From positions 137,225,148 to 137,289,147 of the forward strand of contig CM077665.1 in assembly GCA_039707655.1 (NCBI GenBank): a stretch of DNA of 64,000 nt, written 5' to 3'. Both the position numbers and the translations under genes were made by a program. Source of the stretch: Elymus sibiricus (taxonomy: Eukaryota > Streptophyta > Magnoliopsida > Poales > Poaceae). Under the pieces are notes generated by a model, which worked only from the letters and a program-made list of their open reading frames with translations, did not search any database and was not told where the DNA came from. Each line of letters opens with the position of its first letter. The stretch's first letter is position 1. This document shows, piece after piece, positions 11,110-22,231 of the stretch.

Positions 11110-12190
11110 CATATCTACTATATGACTCATGTTCGACCTTTCAGTCTCTTGTGTTCTGAGGCCATGTCTGTACATGCTAGGCTCGTAAAGTTTAACCCGA
11201 GTGTTCCGCATGTGCAAAACTGGCTTGCACCCGTTGTATGCGAACGTAGAGTCTATCACACCCGATCATTACGTGGTGCTTCGAAACGATGAACTTTCGC
11301 AACGGTGCACACTCAGGGAGAACACAATTTTTATCTTGAAATTTTAGCGAGGGATCACCTTATAATGCTACCTTCGTCCTAAGCAAAATAAGATGCATAA
11401 AAGGATTAACATCACATGCAAATCATAAGTGACATGATATGGCCTTGAACTTGTGCTTTTGATCTCCATCTCCAAAGCACCGGCATGATCTCCATCGTCA
11501 CCGGCATGACACCATGATCTCCATCATCATGATCTCCGTCATCATGTTGCCATCGGGGTTGTCGCGCCAACCATGCTTCTACTACTATTGCTACCGCTTA
11601 GCGATAAAGTAAAGCATTACATAGCGCTTAATGAGTGACACGCATGCCACATAATAATTAAAGACAACCCTAAGGCTCCTGCCGGTTGCCGTATCAACAT
11701 TCAAGTTCATATAAACTATTACAAAACATGATCATCTCATACATCAAATATATATCAACATGTCTTTGGCCATATCATATCACAACATACCCTGCAAAAA
11801 CAAGTTAGACGTCCTCTAATTTGTTGTTGCATGTTTTACGTGGCTGCTATGGGTATCTAGCAAGAACGATTCTTACCTACGCAAAACCACAATGGTGATA
11901 TACAAGTTGCTATTTAACCTTCTACAAGGACCGCCTTTGTCAAATCCGATTCAACTAAGGTGGGAGAGACACACACCCGCCAGCCATCTTATGCAACAAA
12001 GTTACATGTCAGTCGATGGAACCGGTCTCATGTACGAGGACATGTAAAGTTGGTCCGGGCCGCTTCATCCCACAATACCTCTGAATCAAAATAAGACTAA
12101 GGAAGGAAGCAATCTGAATATCAATGCCCACAAACTCCTTTGTGTTCTACTCGTGATGTCATCTACGCATAGACCTAGCTCATGATGCCA
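11110..12190 (-). other. Leader and primer-binding site of the first Angela-like element
   Basis: Non-coding leader resuming after the LINE; the equivalent stretches at 61869-63146 and, inverted, 26979-28254 align well by eye. It ends with the primer-binding site: on the minus strand TGGCATCATGAGC starts at 12190, one base from the LTR, resembling the 3' end of initiator methionine tRNA as in other Copia elements. A CATGATCTCC(A/G)TC repeat cluster lies at about 11460-11550. Confidence 0.8.
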
Positions 12191-12191
12191 C

Positions 12192-13960
12192 TGTTGGGGA
12201 ACGTTGCATGGGAAACAAAAAATTTCCTACGCTTCACCAAGATCAATCTAGGAGATGAGCATCTACGAGAGGAGAGTTTGGATCCACATACCCTTGTAGA
12301 TTGCTAAGCGGGAAGCGTTAAGAAACGCGGTTGATGTAGTCGAACGCCTTCGCGATCCAAATCGTAATCCGTCCCGCGATCCAATCATGATCTAGTGCCG
12401 AACGGACGGCACCTCCGCGTTCAGCACACATACAGCTTGATGACGTTCTCCGCCTCCTTGATCCAGCAAGCGAGGGCGGAGAGGTAGATGAGTTATCCGG
12501 CAGCACGACGGCGTGGCGGCGGCAGTGGTGGAGCTGATCCGGCAGAGCTTCGCTAAGCAATACCGAGACCGATCTAGTGAAGAAACTGATCTATAGGGAG
12601 AGAGAGGGTTGCGCCGTGGCTTAAGGTGCGGCTGCCCTCTCTCCCCTCTAGTATATATAGGGGGAAGGGGAGGGGGGCTGCCCCCTAGGGTTCCCCCCTA
12701 GGGGGGCTGGCGGCCAAGGGGAGGGGCGGCTGCCCTAGAGGTGGCTTGACCCCCAAGTTAGGGTGGCGCCACCCCTAGGATTGGCCCTCCCACCAGCCCA
12801 ACCGCATGGGCCTAGGTGGGGAGGTGCGCCCAGCCCACCAGAGGTTGGTGCGCACCCCTCACAGCCCATGTGGCCCCTCCGAGCCTCGTGCCCCCTTCCG
12901 GTGGACCCCCGGAACCCTTCCGGCACCCCCGGTACGCTACCGGTGACGCCCGAACTTTTTCCGGTGACCAACACAGAACTTCCCATATATCAATATTTAC
13001 CTCCGGAGCTTCTCGTCATGTCCGGGATCTCATCCGGGACTCCGAACAACCTTCGGTCACCAACATACATAACTCAACAATACCAAATCGTCACTGAACG
13101 TTAAGTGTGCAGACCCCGCAGGTTCGAGAACCATGCAGACATGACCGAGACACCTCTACGGTCAATAAACAATAGCGGAACCTGGATGCCCATATTGGCT
13201 CCGACATATTCTACAAATATCTTCATCGGTTGAACCTCTATGTCAAGGATTCAATTAATTCCGTACGCAATTCCCTTTGTTCATCGGTATGTTACTTGCT
13301 CGAGATTCGATCGTCGGCATCTCCATACCTAGTTCAATCTCGTTACCGGCAAGTCTCTTTACTCGTTCCGTAATACAAGATCCCGTGGCTAACTCTTTAG
13401 TCACTTTGCTTGCAAGCTCATTATGATGTTGTATTACCGAGTGGGCCCTGAGATACCTTTCTGTCACACGAAGTAACAAATCCCAGTCTCGATCCATGCC
13501 AACTCAAAACACACCCTCGAAGATACCTGTAGAGCATCTTTATAGTCACCCAGTTACGTTGCGACGTTTGATACACACAAGGTACTCCTCTGGTGTCAGT
13601 GAGTTGCATGATCTCATGGTCATAGGAACAGATACTTGACATGCAGAAAACAATAGCAATAAACTGACACGATCATATGCTACGTTCATAGTTTGGGTCT
13701 TGTCCATCACATCATTCTCCTAATGATGTGATCCCGTTATCAAATGACAACTCATGTCTATGGCCAGGAAACCTTGACCATCTTTGATCAACGAGCTAGT
13801 CCTATAGAGGCTCACTAGGGACACTGTGTTGTCTATATATCCACACATGTATTTGACTTTCCAATCAATACAATTCTAGCATGGATAATAAACATTTATC
13901 ATGAACAAGGAAATATGATAATAACTACTTTATTATTGCCTCTAGGGCATATTTCCAACA
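12192..13960 (-). repeat. Angela-like LTR shared between two internal regions
   Basis: 1,769 bp from TGTTGGGG to TTCCAACA on the plus strand, with a TATA box (tatatata, 12652-12659) for minus-strand transcription. On its left is a primer-binding site; on its right is a polypurine tract (GTCTCCTACTT, 13961-13971). It therefore acts as 5' LTR for the left unit and 3' LTR for the right unit. Confidence 0.92.
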
Positions 13961-16841
13961 GTCTCCTACTTGCACTAGTCAATAATGTAGTTCACATCGC
14001 CATGTGATTTACATTGTAATGAATCTAACACCCATACAGTTCTGGTGTTTATCATGTTTTGCTCGTGGAAGAGGCTTAGTCAACGTATCTGCGACATTCA
14101 GATCGGTGTGCACTTTGCAAATATTTATGTCCTCCTCCTTGATGTAATCGCGGATGGAATTGAAGCGTCGCTTTATGTGTTTGGTCCTCTTGTGAAACCT
14201 TGGTTCCTTGGCTAGAGCAATGGCACCAGTTTTGTCACAGAACAGAGTCATTGGGTCCAGTGCACTGGGCACAACTCCAAGATCTGTCATGAACTACTTC
14301 ATCCAGACACCTTCCTTTTCCGCCTCCGAGGCAGCTATGTACTCCGCTTCGCATGTAGAATCGGCAACCACGCTTTGCTTGGAACTGCACCAGCTTACCG
14401 CTCCTCCATTGAGAATAAATACGTATCCGGTTTGAGACTTAGAGTCATCCGGATCAGTGTCAAAGCTTGCATCGACGTAACCCTTTACGACGAGCTCTTG
14501 ATCACCTTCATAAACGAGAAACATTTCCTTTGTCCTTTTCAGGTACTTAAGGATATTCTTGACCGCCGTCCAGTGTTCCACTCCTGGATTACTTTGAAAC
14601 CTTCCGGCCATACTTATGGCAAGGCTGACATCTGGTCTTGTGCACAGCATTGCATACATGATAGAGCCTATGGCAGAAGCATAGGGGATGACACTCATCT
14701 TTTCTCTATCCTCTGCAGTCACTGGGCATTGAGTCTTACTCAACTTCACACCTTGTAATACAGGCAAGAACCCCTTCTTGGACTGATCCATTTTGAACTT
14801 CTTCAAAACTTTATCAAGGTATGTGCTCTGTGAAAGTCCTATTAAGCGTCTTGATCTATCTCTATAGATATTTATGCCTAATATGAAAGCAGCTTCTCAT
14901 AGGTTCTTCATTGAAAAACTCTTATTCAAATATTCCTTCACGCTTTCCAAAAATTCTACATCGTTTCCAATCAGCAATATGTCATCCACATATAATATTA
15001 GAAACGCTATAGAGCTCCCACTCACTTTCTTGGAAATACAAGCTTCTCCGTAAACTTGTATAAACCCAAATGCTTTGATCACCTCATCAAAGCAAAGATT
15101 CCAACTCCGAGATGCTTGCACCAGTCCAGAAATGGATCGCTGGAGTTTGCAAACTTTGTCAGCATTCTCTGGATCGACAAAACCTTCTGGTTGCATCATA
15201 TACAACTCTTCCTTAAGGAAACCGTTAAGGAACGCTGTTTTGACATCCATGTGCCAAATTTCATAATCGAAAAATGCAGCTATTGCTAACATGATTCTGA
15301 CGGACTTACGCATCGCTACGGGTGATAAAGTCTCATCGTAGTCAACTCCTTGAACTTATTAAAAACCCTTTGCCACAAGTCGAGCTTTATAGACGGTGAC
15401 ATTACCGTCCGCGTCCGTATTATTCTTAAAGATCCATTTATTCTGAATGGCCATTCGCCCTTCAAGTACTACTTCCAAACTCCACACTTTGTTTTCATAC
15501 ATGGATCCTATCTCGGATTTCATGGCCTCTAACCATTTGTTGGAATCCGGGCCCACCATCGCTTCTCCATAGCTCGTAGGTTCATCGTTGTCCAACAACA
15601 TGACCTCTAAGACAGGGTTACCGTACCATTCAGGAGCAATATGTGTCCTTGTCGACCTACGAGGTTCGATAGTATCTTGATCCGAAGCTTCATGATCACC
15701 ATCATTAGCTTCCTCTTCAACTGACGTAGGTTCCACAGAAACATCTTTCTGCACTGCGCTACTCTCTGGTTGAAGCAAAGGTTCGACAACCTCATCAAGT
15801 TCTATCTTTCTCCCAGTCAATTCTTTCGAGAGAAACTCTTTCTCGAGAAATGACCCGTTCTTAGCGACAAACACTTTGCCTTCGGATCTGAGATAGAAGG
15901 TGTACCCAACCGTCTCTTTTGGGTATCCTATGAAGACGCATTTGTCCGCTTTGGGTTCAAGCTTTTCTTGCTGAAGCCTTTTGACATAAGCATCGCATCC
16001 CCAAACTTTAAGAAACGACAACTTTGGTTTCTTGCCAAACCACAGTTCATACGGCGTCGTCTCAACGGACTTAGATGGTGCCCTATTTAAAGTGAATGTA
16101 GTTGTCTCTAACGCATATCCCCGAAATGATAGTGGCAAATCGGCAAGAGACATAATAGAACGCACCATATCTAATAAGGTCCGATTACGACGTTCGGACA
16201 CACCATTACGCTGTGGTGTTCAAGGTGGCGTCAATTGTGAAATAATTCCACATTGTCTTAAGTGATTCCCAAACTCATAACTCAGATATTCTCCTCCTCG
16301 ATCAGATCGTAGGAATTTAATCTTCTTGTTACGATGATTCTCAACTTCACTCTGAAATTGCTTGAGCTTTTCAAACGTTTCATACTTGTGTTTCATCAAG
16401 TAAATATACCCATATCTACCTAAGTCATCAGTGAAGGTGAGAAAATAACGATATCCACCGCGTGGCTCAATGCTCATCGAACCACACACATCAGTATGTA
16501 TGATTTCCAACAAGTCACTTGCCCGTTCCATTGTTCCAAAGAACGGGGTCTTAGTCATCTTGCCCATGAGGCATGGTTCACATGTGTCAAGTGATTCAAA
16601 ATCAAGTGACTCCAAAAGTCCATCAGCATGGAGTTTGTTCATGCGTTTTACACCAATATGACCTAAGCGGCAGTGCCACAAGAAAGTGGTGCTATCATTA
16701 CATCTTTTGGCATCAATGTTATGAACATGTGTATCATCACTATCGAGATTCAATAAGAATAAACCCCTCACATTGGGTGCATGACCATAAAAGATATTAC
16801 CCATATAAATAGAACAACCATTATTCTATGATTTAAATGAG
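13961..16841 (-). pseudogene. Second Angela-like pol segment, truncated at its 5' side
   Basis: Polypurine tract followed by RNase H, RT and integrase coding sequence colinear with 4174-7050 and very similar by eye. RNase H keeps TCEAEYIAASEA, unlike the first copy. Breaks include TAG at 14291-14293, TGA at 14897-14899, and frame changes near 15340-15360 and 16205-16220. RT YVDD is present (about 14980). Homology stops at 16841, inside the region between protease and integrase, where a TGATAACCC LTR begins, so protease and gag should resume beyond the window. Confidence 0.9.
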
Positions 16842-18843
16842 TGATAACCCACAAGTATAGGGGATCGCAACAGTCAGGGGCGAAGCCAGGATTGAAGGTC
16901 GCCGGGGTCAACATGAACAAGTAGCACTAATGTATGGCTATAAAATGTGTAGCTCGTATTAAGAAACATGTCTATAATGTTCTTTTAATAACCTCACATA
17001 AATAAAAAGTAATAGTTGCCAATGTATCATAGCAAAATAAGCTCCGATTACAAAAGTAGTTACCTCTATTTTTCTTGACCACTACGCTCTTTCATCTTGA
17101 AAAAATAATCTATCACATTCTCACGTGGAGTTGAATATAGAAGTCTTTGCTCCAAGAAGCAAATGATGCAATAGTTCATGAAATCATCACCCATGCTCCA
17201 TTATACTCTTACTACCTGCAATTTAAAATTAGAAAATAACAAAAGATGGTTAGCACTAACATAAAAAATACTTACAGTATAAAGAGACTACAAATATTTC
17301 TTGCAAGCTTACCTGACATTATGATGCGATGTGACTTGAAGTCTAATCTGAATTGTAATTCACATGATTAGATTACCCTAGAAAACCTTCAAGCAATTAT
17401 TTGAAAAATCAACACATCAAATAAACCCTAACATAATACGAGTTTAGAAATTTTACATAATAGGAGAATAGGAATTAGATAAAGAAATCGGCTTTAGTAC
17501 CACTTACGGATCAAATCTACGAGAGCGAATCTTCAATTTTTATGCAGAAGAGGACAGAGGAGTAGAGATTGGGAGCGGCGGCGGGCGGCGGCGCTTATGG
17601 CGAGTTGCGAACACTGGGCGCGATCGAGCGAAAGCAATCCAGACTCCTGAGATCGATTGTTTTTTTAGCGAAATTGATTGGAACTGGGTCTGGGCCTGCG
17701 TGTCCCTACCTATCCAAAGTGGCGATTGGGCCTGCGTGCCCCTGGCCCAGGCGTGCGTGACCCTGATCTATTATTTATTGCTTTATTAGATCGATCGGTA
17801 AGTCTTTTTGAGGGGCAGATCCATCGAAAAGTGGAGATCGATCGGATCACCAAAGTGGCAATGGGTCTGCGTGCTAGCTTAGGCTGCTACGTTTGGGGTC
17901 CCTTTTGGACCGGGGTCAAAATAATTTCACTATCCTTTTTTGTTTGGGCCAAGGTCATCGGGGTCAATTGACCCCGGCCCAACACTGTAGCTTCGCCCTT
18001 GGCAACAGTTTTCGAGGGTAGAGTATTCAACCCAAATTTATAGATTCGACACAAGGGGAGCCAAAGAATACTTGAGAGTATTAGCAGTTGAGTTGTCAAT
18101 TCAACCACACCTGGAGATTAAATATCTGCAGCAAAGTGATCAGTAGCATAGTAATATGATAGTTTTGATAGCAGTAGCAATAGTAACAATAGCGGTAACA
18201 GTAGTAGCAATAGTTTTGTAGCAGTTGGAACAGTAGTAACAGCAGTAGTAACTTAGCAAGAACAATAAGTGGAAAGCTCGTAGGCACTGGATCGGTAACT
18301 CGTTGGATGATATTCATCATATAACAGTCATAACCTAGGGCGACACAGAACTAGCTCTAGTTCATCAATGTAATGTAGGCATGTATTCTGTAAATAGTCA
18401 TACGTGCTTATGGAAAAGAACTTGCATGACATCTTTTGTCCTACCCTCCCGTGGCAGCGGGGTCCATAAGGAAACTAAGGGATATTAAGGCCTCCTTTTA
18501 ATAGAGAACCAAAACAAAGCATTAACACATGGTGAATACATGAACTCCTCAAACTACGGTCATCACCATGAAGTATCCCAAATATTGTCACTATGGGGTT
18601 GACGGATCATAACACGTAATAGGTGCATATGACTAGGCAAGATCGGATCAAGAACATAGATATAATGGTGATAACATAAACGGTTCAGATCTGAAATCAT
18701 GGCACTCGGGCCCTAGTGACAAGCATTAGGCATAGCAAAGTCATAGCAACATCAATCTCAGAACATAATGGATACTAGGGATCAAGCCCTAACAAAACTA
18801 ACTCGATTACATGATGAATCTCATCCAACTCCTCACCGACCAG
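16842..18843 (-). repeat. TGATACGT-family LTR, first piece (minus orientation)
   Basis: Starts TGATAACCCACAAGTATAGG. The portion at 18010-18120 (TTTTCGAGGGTAGAGTATTCAACCC and onward) is the reverse complement of 52550-52670. A trinucleotide-like GTAGCAATAGTAAC stretch lies at 18165-18265. The piece ends with ACCAG (18839-18843), the duplicated target of the inserted solo LTR. Confidence 0.88.
16875..18001. mobile_element. Non-autonomous hAT-like DNA transposon, 1,127 bp
   Basis: Ends are imperfect terminal inverted repeats: CAGGGGCGAAGCCAGGATT on the left and, read inward from the right, CAAGGGCGAAGCTACAGTG. It is bounded by 8-bp target duplications GCAACAGT (16867-16874 and 18002-18009), the size made by hAT transposases. 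Removing it restores the LTR sequence seen at 52660-52680. No transposase domain is encoded; open frames at 17569-17971 show no hAT dimerisation or catalytic motif. A GGGGTCAATTGACCCC palindrome lies at about 17959-17974. Confidence 0.88.
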
Positions 18844-19576
18844 TGATACGTCTCCAACGTATCTACTTTTCCTCACTCTTTCGCCCTTGTTTTGGACTCT
18901 AATTTGCATGATTTGAATGGAACTAACCCGGACTGACGCTGTTTTCAGTAGAACTACCATGGTGTTGTTTTTGTGCAGAAATAAAAGTTCTCAAAATGGA
19001 ACGAAACTTTTTGGAGAATTATTTCAGAATAAATGAGAATTATTGGAGCCAAAATCCACCAAAGAGGGGGGCCATGGTGAGCATCACCCACCAGGGCGTG
19101 CCAGGCCCCCTGGTGGGTTGTGCCCACCTCGTGGCCCCACTTGCCCTAACTCCGCCACTATAAATTCCTAATTCCGGAGAGCAAAATCAGAGAGAAAGAA
19201 TTATCGCGTTTTACGATACGGAGCAGCCGCCACCTCCTGTTCTTCATCAGGAGGCCAGATCTTGAGCCCGTTTGGGGCTCCGGAGAGGGGAATCTTTGGT
19301 CTTCGTCATCACCAACCTTTCTCCATCGCCAATTCCATGATGCTCCCCACCGGGAGTGAGTAATTCCTTCGTAGGCTTGCTGGTCGGTGAGGAGTTGGAT
19401 GAGATTCATCATGTAATCGAGTTAGTCACTAGTATCCATTATGTTTTGAGATTGATGTTGCTATGACTTTGCTATGCCTAATGCTTGTCACTAGGGCCCG
19501 AGTGCCATGATTTCAGATTTGAACCGTTTATGTTATCATCTCTATATCCATGTTCTTGATCCGATCTTGCCTAGTC

Positions 19577-21118
19577 TGAGGGATCACTAGAAGAGTGTCT
19601 AGAGGGGGGGGGGGGGGTGAATAGACTACTAGCAGGAAATTAAAACCTAACCTTTTCCCAAGTTAATTGGTTGGCAAATTTTAACAGTTTTAGCAAGCTA
19701 GCAAGTCTAACAGCCCTACACATGCATGCCAACAAATATGGCAGCGGAAAGTAAAGACATTGCACATGAAAGTAAAGAGATGAGATAGGAAGATCAAATG
19801 CTGTAGGGACACGAAGATTTTTCCCGTGGTTCCGATAGGTGGTGCTATCGTACATCCACGTTTATGGAGTCTTCAACCCACGGAGGGTAACGGTCGCGAG
19901 AGTCCACGGAGGGCTCCACCCATAAGGGTCTACGAAGTAGCAACCTTGACTATTCCATAACGGCTTCCGTCCACGAAGGACTAGCCTCACTATGGGTAGA
20001 TCTTCACGAAGTAGGCGATCTCCTTGCCCTGACAAACTTCTTGGTTCAACTCCACAACACGAAGTAGGAGGCTCCCAAGCGACACCTAACCAATCTAGGA
20101 GGCACCACCCTCCAAAAGGTAATAGGCTCGGCAATGATGATGAACTCCTTGCTCTTGTGCTTCAAGATGATAGACTCCTCAACACACAATCACTCTCTCG
20201 CAGATTTGGCTTGGTGGAAGAGATGTGATTGGTGGAAAGCAACTTGGGGAGGCTAGAAATCAAGATCCATATGGTTGGAGTGGAAGATCTTGACCTCAAC
20301 ACAAGGGTAGGTGGTTCTCTCTCAGAAAACTGGATGGGGGCAAGTATGGAATAGTTCTGAGTGCTTCTCTCTCGAGTAGGTGGTGGTGAAGGGGTATTTA
20401 TAGGCATCCCCAAAAATCCAACCGTTACACACAAAATGACCAACTCGGTGACACCGATGTGTTAATCTCGGTGGTACCGAAGTGACCAAAAGGTGGCAAC
20501 TTTTGAATCTCGGTGAGACCGATATAGGAAACTCGGTTGCACCGATAAGGTGACCAACGGTCAGATTGCCATTGTCGGTGACGCCGATCCATCAATCTCG
20601 GTGGTACCGATATTGTGAATTTGCGTAACAGAAAGTTGGCAACCTAAACTCGGTGGCACCGAAGCAGAATCGGTTGCACCGAAGTGGCTAGGGTTTGGCT
20701 GAGTCTGTCTGAGTTTGGGAATCGGTGGCACCGAGTGGAAAGTGTTGGTTGCACCGAGTTTGAATATTTGGCTATGGACAGACTTTTGTGGAAGAGCGTG
20801 TGGGTGTTTTTGGTGACTATCACTTGTGCACGTATGAGCATTTTGTTCACCAACAAAACCTTACCCCCTTTTAATAGTATTGGCTTTCCTATGGACTCAA
20901 AGTGATTTCTCACAAATGTAAAATGTAGAGTCCTCTTGCTTGAAGCTTTGCCAATCCATTTCCTTGCATCTTGGGGTATTTCCACAATCTCCACAATCCT
21001 TTTGTCAGCCCTCTCTGTGGACTTTATCTGAAATACACTAGGTAAAAGTATTAGTCCAAGAGACAATGTATGTTGTCATGAATTATCAAAACCACCAAGG
21101 GAGCATGTTGTGCTTTCA
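19577..21118 (-). repeat. Sirevirus 3' LTR, complete
   Basis: 1,542 bp. Contains a G-run at about 19605-19618 and a cluster of short palindromic units of the form TCGGTGnnACCGA at about 20445-20760. The cluster is in the part that would be upstream of transcription in the element's own orientation. Repeated palindromes in LTRs have been described for Sireviruses. Confidence 0.92.
20445..20760. repeat. CGGTG-nn-ACCGA palindromic repeat cluster in the Sirevirus LTR
   Basis: At least eight units such as TCGGTGACACCGA, TCGGTGGTACCGA and TCGGTTGCACCGA, separated by 15-40 bases. Similar units recur at 34115-34215, in the element's 3' non-coding region. Confidence 0.85.
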
Positions 21119-22110
21119 ATCTCCCCCTTTTTGGTAATTGATGACAACATACAATCAAAGCTTCAAATAAAGATATGCAGGGATATAATGAAGACTTTGA
21201 GAGACACATGACTTAGATTTGCTCCCCCTAAATGTGTGCAATCCTTAAAAGGATAGTTGCTTTGGAATGCATGGACACACAAATAGTAGAAAGGACATAA
21301 TGAGTCATATGTATCTTGGCTATATGCATCAAATATATATGAATGAGATGTATCCTTGTTCAAGACTTCACTCTTGCAAACAATATGTGCAAGAAGCAAG
21401 AGATCATCTTGACCAAAGATATGATGCATATACTTACCTTGAGTTTTTGAGCATTCTTGTAGTAGAAACACACTTGAGAAAACAATGTTAGGAAACACAA
21501 GAGTATTCTACTAATCAACGAGGCAATAGAACTCAAAAGTACCAAGATATGGAGAACATATAGAAGATAGTATACCCTAAAGATTTATATGTCTCCAAGA
21601 TCATTTAGAACTTATTTAGAATTTTCTCCCCTTAGATATGAGAACAGTAGATCATCCTCTCCCCCTGAATCTCAGCATGTAGATATTGGGATTGGATAGG
21701 GTGAGAAAAGTCTAACATGAGTAGACAAATGAAATAAACATATTTTCTCCAAATATATTTTTCTCCCCCTACTTTGTTATTCTCCCCTTGTTTATATAGA
21801 TATAAACTTTGATATTCGCTCTCCCCCTTGATCATATCTCCCCCTTTGCATATGCATGTATCTCCCCCTTTAGCATGAAGCTTTGTTATTCTCCCCCTTT
21901 GGCATTAATTTCCAAAAAGGTCAAAAACAGGGATAGATACAGGGATCATTGACTAAGAAGGGATCCTTGAGAACAAGGGTCATTGAATGTAGGGTTCATA
22001 GAAATGAAAACTGAGGGAATCATTGAAAATAATTTCTCTCCCTTTGAGATTTTGTTATTCTCCCCCTTCTTCCTGGTAGGGATCCTTGAATAAAGAATTT
22101 CTCCCCCTAA
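21119..22110 (-). repeat. Array of polypurine-tract-like motifs next to the Sirevirus 3' LTR
   Basis: On the plus strand CTCCCCCTT, CTCCCCCTA or close variants occur about a dozen times: at 21119-21130, about 21221, 21625, 21658, 21752, 21781, 21821, 21838, 21861, 21891, 22061 and 22102. On the element strand these are AAGGGGGAG tracts. The one at 21119 abuts the LTR and is the expected functional priming site; the others resemble the multiplied tracts described for Sireviruses. No protein-coding frame with known domains is present. Confidence 0.85.
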
Positions 22111-22196
22111 ATTTTTTTTGAACGATAATAAGGGATCATTGAAGCAACAGAATCAACACTTGAAAGATCACAGAAGAAACATAGATTGCAACTGCG

Positions 22197-22197
<1 letters not shown>

Positions 22198-22231
<34 letters not shown>
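22198..22231. repeat. (CAA)n tail of the RTE element
   Basis: About eleven CAA units at the 3' end of the minus-strand RTE. RTE-clade LINEs typically end in short tandem repeats instead of poly-A. Confidence 0.9.

Larger units (their letters stand above)
2415..16841 (-). mobile_element. Angela/WIS/BARE-like Copia array: LTR - internal - LTR - partial internal, minus orientation
   Basis: Order along the plus strand: LTR (2415-4173), polypurine tract, pol, gag, 5' leader and primer-binding site, second LTR (12192-13960). A second polypurine tract and a second pol segment in the same orientation follow and break off at 16841, where another LTR element begins. The internal region encodes GAG-PR-IN-RT-RNaseH in Copia order. 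An L1-type LINE is nested in the leader at 8401-11092. The left flank ends aagag (2410-2414), the candidate target duplication; its partner should lie beyond the window. Two elements sharing one LTR through unequal recombination is the simplest inference. Confidence 0.9.
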
